Positions 17,535-26,144 of a stretch of 64,000 bases of DNA are shown here, in pieces. Origin of the DNA: Photobacterium proteolyticum (GTDB taxonomy: Bacteria > Pseudomonadota > Gammaproteobacteria > Enterobacterales > Vibrionaceae); contig NZ_MJIL01000098.1 in the NCBI RefSeq assembly GCF_001939735.1, positions 178 to 64,177 on the forward strand, read 5' to 3'. Numbering within the stretch: the stretch's first letter is position 1; the number at the start of each line of letters is the position of its first letter. Below the pieces are notes generated by a model. That model saw only the letters and a list, made by a program, of their open reading frames with translations, did not search any database and was not told the origin of the DNA. The position numbers were made by a program, and so were the translations under genes.

Positions 17535-20069
17535 ATGTCCAAAGGTACTACCGATTTACCGGTCGACCCTTTTCGCGATCGCGAAGCATCAAATTATGAA
17601 AACCCAATCCCAAGCCGTGAGATGCTCCTTGAAGTGATCCGCGGCTTTACTGCTCCTGTTAGCCGTGACCAGCTGTTTGCTGAGTTAAAGCTGGAGGGGG
17701 ATGACCAGTATGAAGGCCTGCGTCGCCGTTTGCGGGCGATGGAGCGTGACGGCCAGCTTATTTTTACCCGCCGTCAGTGTTATGCCCTGCCAGAGCGCCT
17801 TGATCTGATCAAAGGCCACGTCATTGGCCATCGCGATGGCTTCGGCTTTTTGCGCCCTGAAGGCACCAATGCCAAAGAAGAAGATCTGCTGCTGCCGCAC
17901 CACCAGATGCGCGGGGTGATCCACGGTGATTATATTCTTGCCCAGGTGGCTGGCACGGATAAGCGTGGCCGCCGTGAAGGCCGTGTGGTTCGTGTACTTC
18001 AGGAGTACTCTGGTCAGATCGTCGGTCGTTTCTTTATCGAAGACGGCATGGGTTATGTGGTGCCGGATGACTCCCGGATCTCCCAGGATATTGTGATCCC
18101 GAATGAGCACCGGATGGGTGCCCGCATGGGTAATGTCGTGGTGGTCGAGATCAATCAGCGAGCAACCCGTCAGTACAACGCTGTCGGTAAGGTCGTGGAA
18201 GTGCTGGGCGAGAACATGGCGCCGGGGATGGAGATTGAGATCGCCCTGCGTACCCACGATATTCCTAATGAGTGGCCGGGTGAAGTTGAAAAACAGATCC
18301 AGGGGCTATCGGAAGAAGTACCTGAAGAGGCCAAAAAAGGCCGGGTTGATCTGCGTGATCTGCCGTTGGTGACGATTGATGGCGAAGATGCCCGTGACTT
18401 TGATGATGCCGTTTACTGTGAGCGCAAGAAGTCTGGCGGTTGGCGTCTGTGGGTAGCAATTGCCGATGTCAGCCACTATGTTCGCCAGGGCTCGGCATTG
18501 GACAACGAGGCGGTTAAGCGCGGCAACTCGGTGTATTTCCCGTCCCAGGTGATCCCGATGTTGCCGGAAGTGCTGTCGAACGGCCTGTGTTCGCTGAATC
18601 CGCAGGTTGACCGTCTGTGTATGGTTTGTGAGATGACCATATCGGAAAGCGGCAAGCTGTCAGGGTACAAGCATTACGAAGCGGTGATGAACTCCCACGC
18701 CCGTCTGACCTATACCAAGGTGAGTCACATGCTGGAGGGGGACGAGGAGCTGCGTGAGCGCTATGCACCGTTGGTTCCGCACCTTGAAGAGTTGTACAGC
18801 ATGTATAAAGTGCTGAAGACTGAGCGTGAATCGCGCGGTGCGATTGAATTTGAAACGGTGGAAACCAAGTTCATCTTCAATGCGGATCGCAAGATTGATC
18901 GTATTGTACCGGCAGAGCGTAATGATGCGCACAAGATCATCGAAGAATGTATGATCCTGGCCAATATCGCCTCGGCCCGTTTTGTCGAGAAAGCCAAAGA
19001 GCCGGCCTTGTACCGGGTGCATGATGCGCCGGGCGAGGAGCGTCTGATGGGGTTCCGTGATTTCCTCGGCGAGCTGAGCCTGAACTTGTCTGGTGGGCTG
19101 GAACCATCGCCTCGTGACTATGCTGAGCTGGCTGCGCTGATCCACAATCGTCCGGACAAGGAGCTTATCCAGACCATGCTGCTGCGCTCGATGAAGCAGG
19201 CGGTATATCAGGCCGATAACATCGGCCACTTTGGCCTGGCCCTGAAGCAGTACGCGCACTTTACCTCGCCAATCCGCCGTTATCCTGACCTTACCTTGCA
19301 CCGTGCACTCAAGTACCTGATTGCGAAGAAAGAAGGCAAGAATACCGATCGCTGGACACCAACTGGCGGGTACCATTATTCGTTTGACGATATGGACGTG
19401 TTGGGCGAGCAGTGCTCGATGACCGAGCGCCGGGCCGATGACGCAACCCGCGATGTCGCTGACTGGCTGAAGTGTGAGTACATGCAGGATCATGTCGGTG
19501 ACGAGTTTGACGGTGTGATAGCGAACGTGACGGGCTTCGGTTTCTTTGTTCGCCTCAATGAGCTGAACATTGATGGCTTGGTGCACATCTCCAACCTGGC
19601 CAATGATTATTACCAGTATGATGCGGTTGGCCAGCGCCTGATTGGTGACAGCTCCGGCCAGGTCTACCGCCTGGGCGATACGGTGAAAGTGAAGGTTGCC
19701 TCGATTAACCTCAATGATCGCCAGATTGACTTCGACATTGTCGGCAGTACCCGTAAACAGCGCGGCGCTGGTAAAACGGCCAAGAACCGCGAGAAACAAC
19801 AGCGGATGCGCAAGGCTGAAGGTCTGCAGCGCCAGAGCATGAAAGTCTACCGGGTTGAAGACGGCGAGGCGCAGCAGGAGCACCGCAGCAAGTCGAAAAA
19901 AGAGCGTAGCTCGGTTCGCCAGAAACTGAAGGCGGGGGCGATCCCGCGTCTTGAGGACGATAAAGCCCCTAAAGGCAAGGCTGATGATAAGAAGAAAGCC
20001 AAGAAAAAGTCGTCCAAGAAACGAAAGCAACGAGCTGGAAAAAAAGAACGCGCAGCGAAGAAGAACTAA
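17535..20069 (+). CDS. rnr: ribonuclease R
   Basis: Processive 3'-5' exoribonuclease that can degrade structured RNA. The order is an N-terminal HTH, two cold-shock domains, the RNB catalytic domain with DGEDARDFDDAVYC (metal-binding aspartates, about residues 280-293), an S1 domain (about 650-735) and a lysine-rich basic tail of about 100 residues. The start at MSKGTTDLPVDPF gives 844 residues. The frame is open 25 codons further (TTG at 17460), and a second ATG lies at 17523, so the exact start is uncertain. rlmB follows after 3 nt. Confidence 0.93.
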   Translation: MSKGTTDLPVDPFRDREASNYENPIPSREMLLEVIRGFTAPVSRDQLFAELKLEGDDQYEGLRRRLRAMERDGQLIFTRRQCYALPERLDLIKGHVIGHRDGFGFLRPEGTNAKEEDLLLPHHQMRGVIHGDYILAQVAGTDKRGRREGRVVRVLQEYSGQIVGRFFIEDGMGYVVPDDSRISQDIVIPNEHRMGARMGNVVVVEINQRATRQYNAVGKVVEVLGENMAPGMEIEIALRTHDIPNEWPGEVEKQIQGLSEEVPEEAKKGRVDLRDLPLVTIDGEDARDFDDAVYCERKKSGGWRLWVAIADVSHYVRQGSALDNEAVKRGNSVYFPSQVIPMLPEVLSNGLCSLNPQVDRLCMVCEMTISESGKLSGYKHYEAVMNSHARLTYTKVSHMLEGDEELRERYAPLVPHLEELYSMYKVLKTERESRGAIEFETVETKFIFNADRKIDRIVPAERNDAHKIIEECMILANIASARFVEKAKEPALYRVHDAPGEERLMGFRDFLGELSLNLSGGLEPSPRDYAELAALIHNRPDKELIQTMLLRSMKQAVYQADNIGHFGLALKQYAHFTSPIRRYPDLTLHRALKYLIAKKEGKNTDRWTPTGGYHYSFDDMDVLGEQCSMTERRADDATRDVADWLKCEYMQDHVGDEFDGVIANVTGFGFFVRLNELNIDGLVHISNLANDYYQYDAVGQRLIGDSSGQVYRLGDTVKVKVASINLNDRQIDFDIVGSTRKQRGAGKTAKNREKQQRMRKAEGLQRQSMKVYRVEDGEAQQEHRSKSKKERSSVRQKLKAGAIPRLEDDKAPKGKADDKKKAKKKSSKKRKQRAGKKERAAKKN

Positions 20070-20072
20070 GTA

Positions 20073-20813
20073 ATGAGTAATCAAGTAATTTTCGGCATTC
20101 ATGCCGTGAAAGCCGTATTGGCTTCCGATCCGTCACGCTTTATCGAAGTGTTTGTGCTGAAAGGGCGTCAGGACGATCGTCTGATGCCAGTATTGAATGA
20201 GCTGCAGATGCTGGGCATTACCATGCAGCAGGCTGGCCGCAAGGCGATGGACGATAAAGTTAAAGGGGCCTCCCACCAGGGTATCATTGCGCGCGTCAAG
20301 CCGGGCAAGCAGTACAACGAAAATGATCTCGACGACCTGTTGGCAGGCAAAGAGAATCCATTGTTGTTGGTATTGGACGGTGTGACGGATCCGCACAACC
20401 TGGGGGCCTGTTTACGCAATGCTGATGCGGCCGGTGCCGTGGCTGTGGTTGTCCCTAAAGACCGCTCGGCCCAACTGAACGCAACGGCCAGCAAGGTGGC
20501 CTGTGGGGCTGCTGAAGTAATGCCATTGGTTCGTGTAACCAACCTGGCTCGCTCGCTGCGCGCATTGCAGGAGAAAGGAGTTTGGGTGGTCGGTACGGCA
20601 GGAGAGGCGACGCACGATATCTATCATAGCAAGCTGACCGGCCCGCTGGCGATTGTCATGGGGGCCGAGGGTGAGGGTATGCGCCGTTTGACCCGCGAGA
20701 CTTGTGACGACCTGATCAAAATTCCGATGGCGGGCTCGGTGTCGAGCCTGAATGTCTCGGTGGCTACTGGTATCTGCCTGTTTGAAGCGGTTCGCCAGCG
20801 CCAGGACGGCTAG
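20073..20813 (+). CDS. rlmB: 23S rRNA (Gm2251) 2'-O-methyltransferase RlmB
   Basis: SpoU-family enzyme that methylates the 2'-OH of G2251 in the peptidyl-transferase loop of 23S rRNA. An N-terminal substrate-binding domain (about 1-75, starting FGIHAVKAVL) precedes a trefoil-knot SPOUT domain with LDGVTDPHNLGACLRNADAAG, MGAEGEGMRRLT and SLNVSVATGICLFE (motifs 1-3). It has 246 residues. It is tightly coupled to rnr and ends at a strong terminator. Confidence 0.97.
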   Translation: MSNQVIFGIHAVKAVLASDPSRFIEVFVLKGRQDDRLMPVLNELQMLGITMQQAGRKAMDDKVKGASHQGIIARVKPGKQYNENDLDDLLAGKENPLLLVLDGVTDPHNLGACLRNADAAGAVAVVVPKDRSAQLNATASKVACGAAEVMPLVRVTNLARSLRALQEKGVWVVGTAGEATHDIYHSKLTGPLAIVMGAEGEGMRRLTRETCDDLIKIPMAGSVSSLNVSVATGICLFEAVRQRQDG

Positions 20814-20853
20814 TCATAGCAGCTAACGCGTAGCAACGCCTCGGACAAGATAG

Positions 20854-20890
20854 AGCAGAAGCGGATTATTGATAACGCTTCTGCTTTTTT
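20854..20890 (+). terminator. rho-independent terminator after rlmB
   Basis: AGCAGAAGCG pairs with CGCTTCTGCT around a 12-nt loop, then six T. Confidence 0.85.
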
Positions 20891-20958
20891 ATTCCCGCCA
20901 AACCATAAAATTAGCTTGCTTAGATTGTCCATTCTCTGTACTATTCTGCCTCCAAATT

Positions 20959-21015
20959 CTCGGTTCTTTTTTTAGTTCCTTGCTTCTCCTGGATGACCGA
21001 GCCAAATAGAGAAGC
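20959..21015 (+). promoter_or_regulatory. S6:S18-type ribosomal protein leader
   Basis: The mRNA leader of rpsF can form a hairpin closed by GCTTCTC (20982-20988) and GAGAAGC (21009-21015) that presents ACCGAGCC internally. The same ACCGAG (20996-21001) can pair upstream with CTCGGT (20959-20964), giving a second, mutually exclusive or pseudoknotted fold. Leaders with an exposed CCG element bound by S6:S18 are known upstream of rpsF and mimic the 16S site. Autoregulation is inferred. Confidence 0.5.
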
Positions 21016-21039
21016 TGATTAATCCGTAAGGAGCAACCA

Positions 21040-21438
21040 ATGCGTCATTACGAAATCGTATTCATGGTGCACCCTGATCAGAGCGAGCAGGTTGCTGGCA
21101 TGATCGAGCGTTACACTGCTGCTATCAAAGATTCTGGCGGTCAGATCCACCGTCTAGAAGATTGGGGTCGTCGTCAGATGGCTTACCCAATCAACAAACT
21201 GCACAAAGCACACTACGTTCTAATGAACGTTGAAGCTGAGCAGTCTGTTATTGACGAGCTGGAATCTACTTTCCGTTTCAACGATGCAGTGATCCGTAAC
21301 ATGATCATGCGTACTAAAGGCGCTATCACTGAGCCATCTCCAATGATGAAGGCTAAAGAAGAGCGTGCCCCACGTCGTGAAGAGCGTGCAGAGCAGCCAG
21401 CTCCAGCACAGTCTGAAGGCGAAGCAGCAGCTGAGTAA
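21040..21438 (+). CDS. rpsF: 30S ribosomal protein S6
   Basis: Binds the central domain of 16S rRNA together with S18. It begins MRHYEIVFMVHPDQSEQV, the family N terminus, and contains EDWGRRQMAYPINKLHKA. The last 30 or so residues are a glutamate- and alanine-rich tail, a target of RimK-type glutamylation in E. coli. It has 132 residues. An AAGGAG site precedes the ATG. First gene of rpsF-priB-rpsR-rplI. Confidence 0.98.
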   Translation: MRHYEIVFMVHPDQSEQVAGMIERYTAAIKDSGGQIHRLEDWGRRQMAYPINKLHKAHYVLMNVEAEQSVIDELESTFRFNDAVIRNMIMRTKGAITEPSPMMKAKEERAPRREERAEQPAPAQSEGEAAAE

Positions 21439-21445
21439 TTTGTAG

Positions 21446-21748
21446 ATGACCAATCGTCTGGAGTTATCTGGCGTTATCGCCAAAGACCCCAAACGAAGCA
21501 AGTCCCTGGCGGGAATTCCTCATTGTCACTTTGTGCTTGAGCATCGTTCCTACCAGCGGGAAGCTGATTTACCCCGTCAAGTGTACTGTTACATTAACGT
21601 GGTCGTCAGCGGGCAAGGTCAGCAAATACTCACTCAAGATTTAGCTGTCGGCAGTCACATTAAGGTAGGGGGCTTTGTCTCTTATCAAACCGGCCGGAAT
21701 GGCATTGGTAAATTAGTGTTACATGCCGATCACATTGAAAAAATTTAG
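21446..21748 (+). CDS. priB: primosomal replication protein N, PriB
   Basis: Dimeric OB-fold protein that stimulates PriA and helps load DnaB at stalled forks. The N terminus MTNRLELSGVIAKDPKRSKS and the SGIPHC-like core (here AGIPHCHFVLEHRS) are typical. It has 100 residues. It lies between rpsF and rpsR, the standard arrangement, with 7 nt to rpsF and 16 nt to rpsR. Confidence 0.96.
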   Translation: MTNRLELSGVIAKDPKRSKSLAGIPHCHFVLEHRSYQREADLPRQVYCYINVVVSGQGQQILTQDLAVGSHIKVGGFVSYQTGRNGIGKLVLHADHIEKI

Positions 21749-21764
21749 TTCAGGAGATAAGCCC

Positions 21765-21992
21765 ATGGCACGTTTCTTCCGTCGTCGTAAATTCTGCCGT
21801 TTCACTGCAGAAGGCGTACAAGAGATTGACTACAAAGACGTAGCAACTCTAAAAAACTACATCACTGAAGCTGGTAAAATCGTACCAAGCCGTATTACTG
21901 GTACTCGCGCTAAATACCAGCGTCAGCTAGCTCGCGCTATCAAGCGTTCTCGTTACCTAGCACTTCTACCATACACTGATAAGCATCAGTAA
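21765..21992 (+). CDS. rpsR: 30S ribosomal protein S18
   Basis: Binds next to S6 on the 16S central domain. The ATG at 21765, after CAGGAG, gives MARFFRRRKFCRFTAEG and 75 residues, the universal gammaproteobacterial length. The frame is open 14 codons upstream into the end of priB, but that part is not conserved. Confidence 0.98.
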   Translation: MARFFRRRKFCRFTAEGVQEIDYKDVATLKNYITEAGKIVPSRITGTRAKYQRQLARAIKRSRYLALLPYTDKHQ

Positions 21993-22029
21993 TCGGTAGC
22001 GGTTTAATTAAGTTTAAGAGGACAAGATA

Positions 22030-22482
22030 ATGCAAGTTATTCTACTTGATAAAATCGGTAACCTAGGTGGCCTTGGCGATCAGGTTAACGTTAAAGCGGG
22101 TTTTGCTCGTAACTTCCTTATCCCACAGGGTAAAGCTGTTATGGCAACTAAAGCTAACGTTGAAATGTTTGAAGCTCGTCGTGCTGAGCTAGAAGCAAAA
22201 GTTGCTGAGCAACTATCTGCTGCTGAAGCGCGTGCTGAAAAACTAAACGCTCTAGAAGCTGTAGAAATCGCTTCTAAAGCGGGTGACGAAGGTAAACTAT
22301 TCGGTTCTATCGGTACTCGTGACATCGCTGATGCTGTAACTGCAGCTGGCGTTGAAGTAGTGAAGAGCGAAGTTCGTCTACCTGAAGGCGCACTACGTAC
22401 TACTGGCGAATTCGAGATCAGCATCCAGCTGCACTCTGATGTATTCGCAACTATCAACCTAAACGTTGTTGCTGCAGAGTAA
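22030..22482 (+). CDS. rplI: 50S ribosomal protein L9
   Basis: Elongated two-domain protein at the base of the L1 stalk. The N-terminal domain begins MQVILLDKIGNLGGLGDQV and is joined to the C-terminal domain by a long helix (about 41-75). It has 150 residues. The gene closes the rpsF operon and is followed by a terminator shared with the convergent DUF481 gene. Confidence 0.98.
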   Translation: MQVILLDKIGNLGGLGDQVNVKAGFARNFLIPQGKAVMATKANVEMFEARRAELEAKVAEQLSAAEARAEKLNALEAVEIASKAGDEGKLFGSIGTRDIADAVTAAGVEVVKSEVRLPEGALRTTGEFEISIQLHSDVFATINLNVVAAE

Positions 22483-22501
22483 TAGCTTTTAGTGTTGTTA
22501 G

Positions 22502-22530
22502 AAAAAACCAGCCTCCGGGCTGGTTTTTTT
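22502..22530. terminator. bidirectional terminator after rplI
   Basis: AAAAAACCAGCC/GGCTGGTTTTTT stem with a short CTCC-type loop and flanking A and T tracts, usable from both sides. Confidence 0.88.
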
Positions 22531-22577
22531 GTATCTGGGGTCTGACAAAATACAGTGTTGCTGGCAGGATGGTATTG

Positions 22578-23327
22578 CTAGATCTTGAACAGCAGGTTGA
22601 TTGTCATCGTCGAGTCACGTTTCTCCAGCCCGTCCGGTACCCAGCTGTTGATCTTCTGGGTATTGCTGAACTTGATTGCGATGTGGTCGGTGATTGAGCT
22701 GGTCAGGTCAATCTCGGTTTCTAGAGTACTGTTACTGTTACCGGCAACACCGGTAAAACGGGCATTGAGTTCGACGGTCTTCGAAGGCTTCCAGGTAAAC
22801 TTGGCACTTCCCCGGAGGATCAGCTCATCGACTGTTTCCGGCAAGATGATGTCATCATCGTCAATTTCATCAATATTCGGCTCCTGGTGGCGATAGCCCG
22901 GACCGGCTTCGACTTCCATCTGAAGAGTTTCCAGCCGCAGCAATTGATAACCGAGACCAGTGGCAAGGGTAAAGTCGGTAAAGTACGGACCGTACCTGTC
23001 GTCAACATAGTTGGCGTTTCCCAGCACATAGGTACGCTCGTTAATCTTCACGTCACTCTGTAGCTCAATCTGGCCCTTGCGCTTGTCTTCCTCGCCGTCT
23101 TTTTCCGCCAGCAGGTACTTGGCTTCGGCCGTTTGGCGATACTGGTTTTTCACATAGGTCAGTTCGATACGGGTGTTGAGCGACTCTGAATCTGAGTTGC
23201 CGCCCAGGGATTGGTAGCCTAGCTCCAGTTCGCTGGACCAGGGAGGCGGGATCTGGGTGGGCTTGTCGTCGTCGGCATGAGCGGGAGTATTGGCAAGCAG
23301 TAATAAGGCCAGTAAATATCTTGCCAA
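22578..23327 (-). CDS. DUF481 (YdiY-like) outer-membrane protein
   Basis: Predicted outer-membrane beta-barrel of the DUF481 family; function unknown. A signal peptide ends at AHA-DDDKP; the rest alternates polar and hydrophobic residues and ends in a phenylalanine-containing C terminus (NLLFKI). The start is taken as TTG at 23327, because a perfect AAGGAGG lies 6 nt before it, giving 249 residues. An ATG 7 codons upstream would place that AAGGAGG inside the gene. It faces away from dnaB and converges with rplI. Confidence 0.8.
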   Translation of the reverse strand: MARYLLALLLLANTPAHADDDKPTQIPPPWSSELELGYQSLGGNSDSESLNTRIELTYVKNQYRQTAEAKYLLAEKDGEEDKRKGQIELQSDVKINERTYVLGNANYVDDRYGPYFTDFTLATGLGYQLLRLETLQMEVEAGPGYRHQEPNIDEIDDDDIILPETVDELILRGSAKFTWKPSKTVELNARFTGVAGNSNSTLETEIDLTSSITDHIAIKFSNTQKINSWVPDGLEKRDSTMTINLLFKI

Positions 23328-23572
23328 GTGTGCCCTCCTTAGGGACATGAATACGTGAAAATGGAACCGAACATCCAAGTTTACCTGAACTATGTCATTT
23401 TTTGGTCAAAAATCATGACAATTCTCGATATTTCGCGGAAATAAGCAGCATAATCTTCCAGGGGAGCTGCAAGCTTTTCAGTTATTGCACTTTTCCCCGC
23501 TATATTGATACATAGACCTCGCATGAATAAGGTATAATCCCCGGCCTAGTTTCCGGTAAGCACGCAGTTCCT

Positions 23573-24970
23573 ATGGCAGAGAAAAGTAAACCGAATAAAC
23601 CCAAAGATTCCCAGATGGATGCTATCAAAATGCCTCCTCACTCTCTGGAAGCCGAGCAATCCGTCCTGGGTGGCTTGATGCTGGACAACGAGAAGTGGGA
23701 TACCGTGGCTGAGAAAGTGGTCCCCAAAGATTTCTACAGCCGCCCTCACCGAATTATTTTTGAAGGCGTCTCGGTTTTACTTGAAAGTGGTCAGCCTCTG
23801 GATCTGATCACTCTCTCTGAGCAGCTCGAGCGATCCGATCAGTTGGAGGATGTCGGCGGCTTTGCCTACTTGGCGGAGCTGGCCAAAAATACCCCGTCAG
23901 CTGCAAACATCTCGGCCTACGCGGAGATTGTGCGCGAGCGGGCGCTGGTTCGCGATATGATCGGGGTGGCCAATGAGATTGCCGATGCCGGTTATGATCC
24001 GCAGGGACGAACCAGTGAAGACCTGCTCGATATGGCAGAGAGCAAAGTATTTGCGATTGCCGAGCAGCGAACCAATGAAAATGAAGGCCCGCAGAATGTC
24101 GATACGATTCTGGAGAAAACCCTGGAGCGTATCGAGCTGCTGTACCAGACTCCTCAGGACGGTGTGACTGGTGTCTCGACTGGCTTTAGCGATCTGAACA
24201 AGAAAACAGCCGGTCTGCAGGGCTCTGATTTGATTATCGTGGCGGCGCGTCCATCGATGGGTAAAACCACCTTTGCGATGAACCTGTGTGAAAATGCAGC
24301 CATGGAGCAGGAAAAGCCGGTACTGATTTTCTCGCTGGAGATGCCCGCCGAACAAATCATGATGCGTATGCTGGCTTCTCTATCCCGAGTCGATCAGACC
24401 AAGATCCGTACTGGGCAGCTGGATGACGAGGACTGGGCGCGAATTTCATCGACGATGGGTATTCTGATGGAAAAGAAGAATATGTTCATTGATGATAGCT
24501 CGGGTCTGACCCCGACGGAGGTACGTTCCCGCGCCCGTCGTATTGCTCGTGACAGCGGTGGTTTGAGCATGATCATGATTGACTACCTTCAGTTGATGCG
24601 AGTGCCTGCCCTGCAGGATAACCGTACCCTGGAGATCGCCGAGATTTCACGCTCCCTCAAGGCATTGGCGAAAGAGCTGAATGTTCCTGTCGTGGCACTG
24701 TCGCAGCTGAACCGCTCGTTGGAGCAACGAGCCGACAAACGCCCGGTAAACTCGGACTTGCGTGAATCGGGAGCCATCGAGCAGGATGCCGACTTGATCA
24801 TGTTTATCTACCGTGATGAGGTTTACCACGAAGACAGTGCCCTGAAAGGAATTGCCGAGATCATTATCGGTAAGCAGCGTAACGGTCCTATCGGTTCGGT
24901 GCGTCTGACCTTCCAGGGGCAATTCTCCCGATTTGATAACTATGCCGGCCCGGCTTTCGACGAAGAGTAA
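23573..24970 (+). CDS. dnaB: replicative DNA helicase DnaB
   Basis: Hexameric 5'-3' helicase that unwinds the fork on the lagging strand. The N-terminal primase-interaction domain (about 20-125, PHSLEAEQSVLGG) is followed by a RecA-like domain with ARPSMGKTTFAMN (Walker A, about 225-237) and MIMIDYLQLM (Walker B). There is no intein. It has 465 residues. It stands upstream of alr, as in other Vibrionaceae. Confidence 0.98.
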   Translation: MAEKSKPNKPKDSQMDAIKMPPHSLEAEQSVLGGLMLDNEKWDTVAEKVVPKDFYSRPHRIIFEGVSVLLESGQPLDLITLSEQLERSDQLEDVGGFAYLAELAKNTPSAANISAYAEIVRERALVRDMIGVANEIADAGYDPQGRTSEDLLDMAESKVFAIAEQRTNENEGPQNVDTILEKTLERIELLYQTPQDGVTGVSTGFSDLNKKTAGLQGSDLIIVAARPSMGKTTFAMNLCENAAMEQEKPVLIFSLEMPAEQIMMRMLASLSRVDQTKIRTGQLDDEDWARISSTMGILMEKKNMFIDDSSGLTPTEVRSRARRIARDSGGLSMIMIDYLQLMRVPALQDNRTLEIAEISRSLKALAKELNVPVVALSQLNRSLEQRADKRPVNSDLRESGAIEQDADLIMFIYRDEVYHEDSALKGIAEIIIGKQRNGPIGSVRLTFQGQFSRFDNYAGPAFDEE

Positions 24971-25042
24971 GCGGACGGATTTTCTTGATGACTTGGTGCC
25001 GGCTTGCCGGCCCAGGCCGGATTCATTGATGTAGGATTTTTA

Positions 25043-26122
25043 ATGAAAGCGGCGACAGCTTATATCAACACAGCAGCACTGACCCATAATATCAGCCAAC
25101 TCCGGTTGCAGGCACCGAACAGCAAAATTCTGGCAGTGGTAAAGGCCAATGCGTATGGCCACGGTTTGGCTCACGTGGCGCAAAGCTTGCCGGACGTGGA
25201 TGGTTTTGGTGTCGCACGTATTGAAGAAGCCCTGACGCTGCGGGCGGGTGGAATAGTAAAACCAGTCCTTTTGCTGGAAGGCTTCTATGCCGCCACTGAT
25301 CTGCCGGTATTGGTAACCAACAATATCCACACTGTGGTGCATTCTTTCGAGCAGCTAGAGGCCCTGGAACAGGCCCGGCTCGATAGTCCGGTTGTGGTGT
25401 GGCTGAAAATTGATACCGGTATGCACCGCCTCGGTGTTCGCCCCGAGCAGCTCACTGAATTTATTGATCGCCTGCATGCATGCCCGAATGTGGCCAAGCC
25501 GCTGCGTTATATGAGCCACTTCGGATGTGCCGATGAGCTGAACAGCTCGGTTACCCATCAACAAATTGATACCTTTCTTAGCCTGACTGACGGTTGCCGT
25601 GGCGAGCGTTCTCTGGCCGCCTCGGCAGGTATCCTGGCTTGGCCTGACAGCCAACTGGAATGGATCCGTCCGGGGATCATTATGTACGGCGTGTCACCGT
25701 TTATGGAGCCCGAGCGTTCGTCGTCGTCTTTCGGTATGAAGCCTGTGATGACGCTGACGTCCAGCCTGATTGCCGTCAGGGATGTAAAAAAAGGCGAGGC
25801 GGTGGGCTACGGCGGGATTTGGACCAGCGAGCGGGACACCAAAGTAGGGGTTATTGCGATCGGTTATGGCGATGGCTACCCGCGTGCGGCCCCGAACGGC
25901 ACGCCGGTGCTGGTCAATGGCCGCATCGTGCCGATGGCCGGCAGGGTCTCAATGGATATGCTGACGGTAGATCTTGGCCCGGATGCTGCTGACAAAGTGG
26001 GTGACGAAGCGATATTGTGGGGAGAAGGTCTGCCCGCCGAGGTGGTTGCCGAGCATATTGGCACGATCGCCTACGAACTGGTGACCAAGCTGACTTCCCG
26101 GGTGGCCATGGCCTATTTATAA
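25043..26122 (+). CDS. alr: alanine racemase
   Basis: PLP enzyme that makes D-alanine for peptidoglycan. The PLP lysine is K34 in AVVKANAYGHG, and the second catalytic base (Tyr) lies in VGYGGIWTSERDT at about residue 255. The ATG at 25043 gives 359 residues, identical in length to E. coli Alr; the frame extends 13 codons further upstream with no support. It follows dnaB by 72 nt. Confidence 0.97.
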   Translation: MKAATAYINTAALTHNISQLRLQAPNSKILAVVKANAYGHGLAHVAQSLPDVDGFGVARIEEALTLRAGGIVKPVLLLEGFYAATDLPVLVTNNIHTVVHSFEQLEALEQARLDSPVVVWLKIDTGMHRLGVRPEQLTEFIDRLHACPNVAKPLRYMSHFGCADELNSSVTHQQIDTFLSLTDGCRGERSLAASAGILAWPDSQLEWIRPGIIMYGVSPFMEPERSSSSFGMKPVMTLTSSLIAVRDVKKGEAVGYGGIWTSERDTKVGVIAIGYGDGYPRAAPNGTPVLVNGRIVPMAGRVSMDMLTVDLGPDAADKVGDEAILWGEGLPAEVVAEHIGTIAYELVTKLTSRVAMAYL

Positions 26123-26144
26123 CTAAGCAAAAATTCGGACAGTT

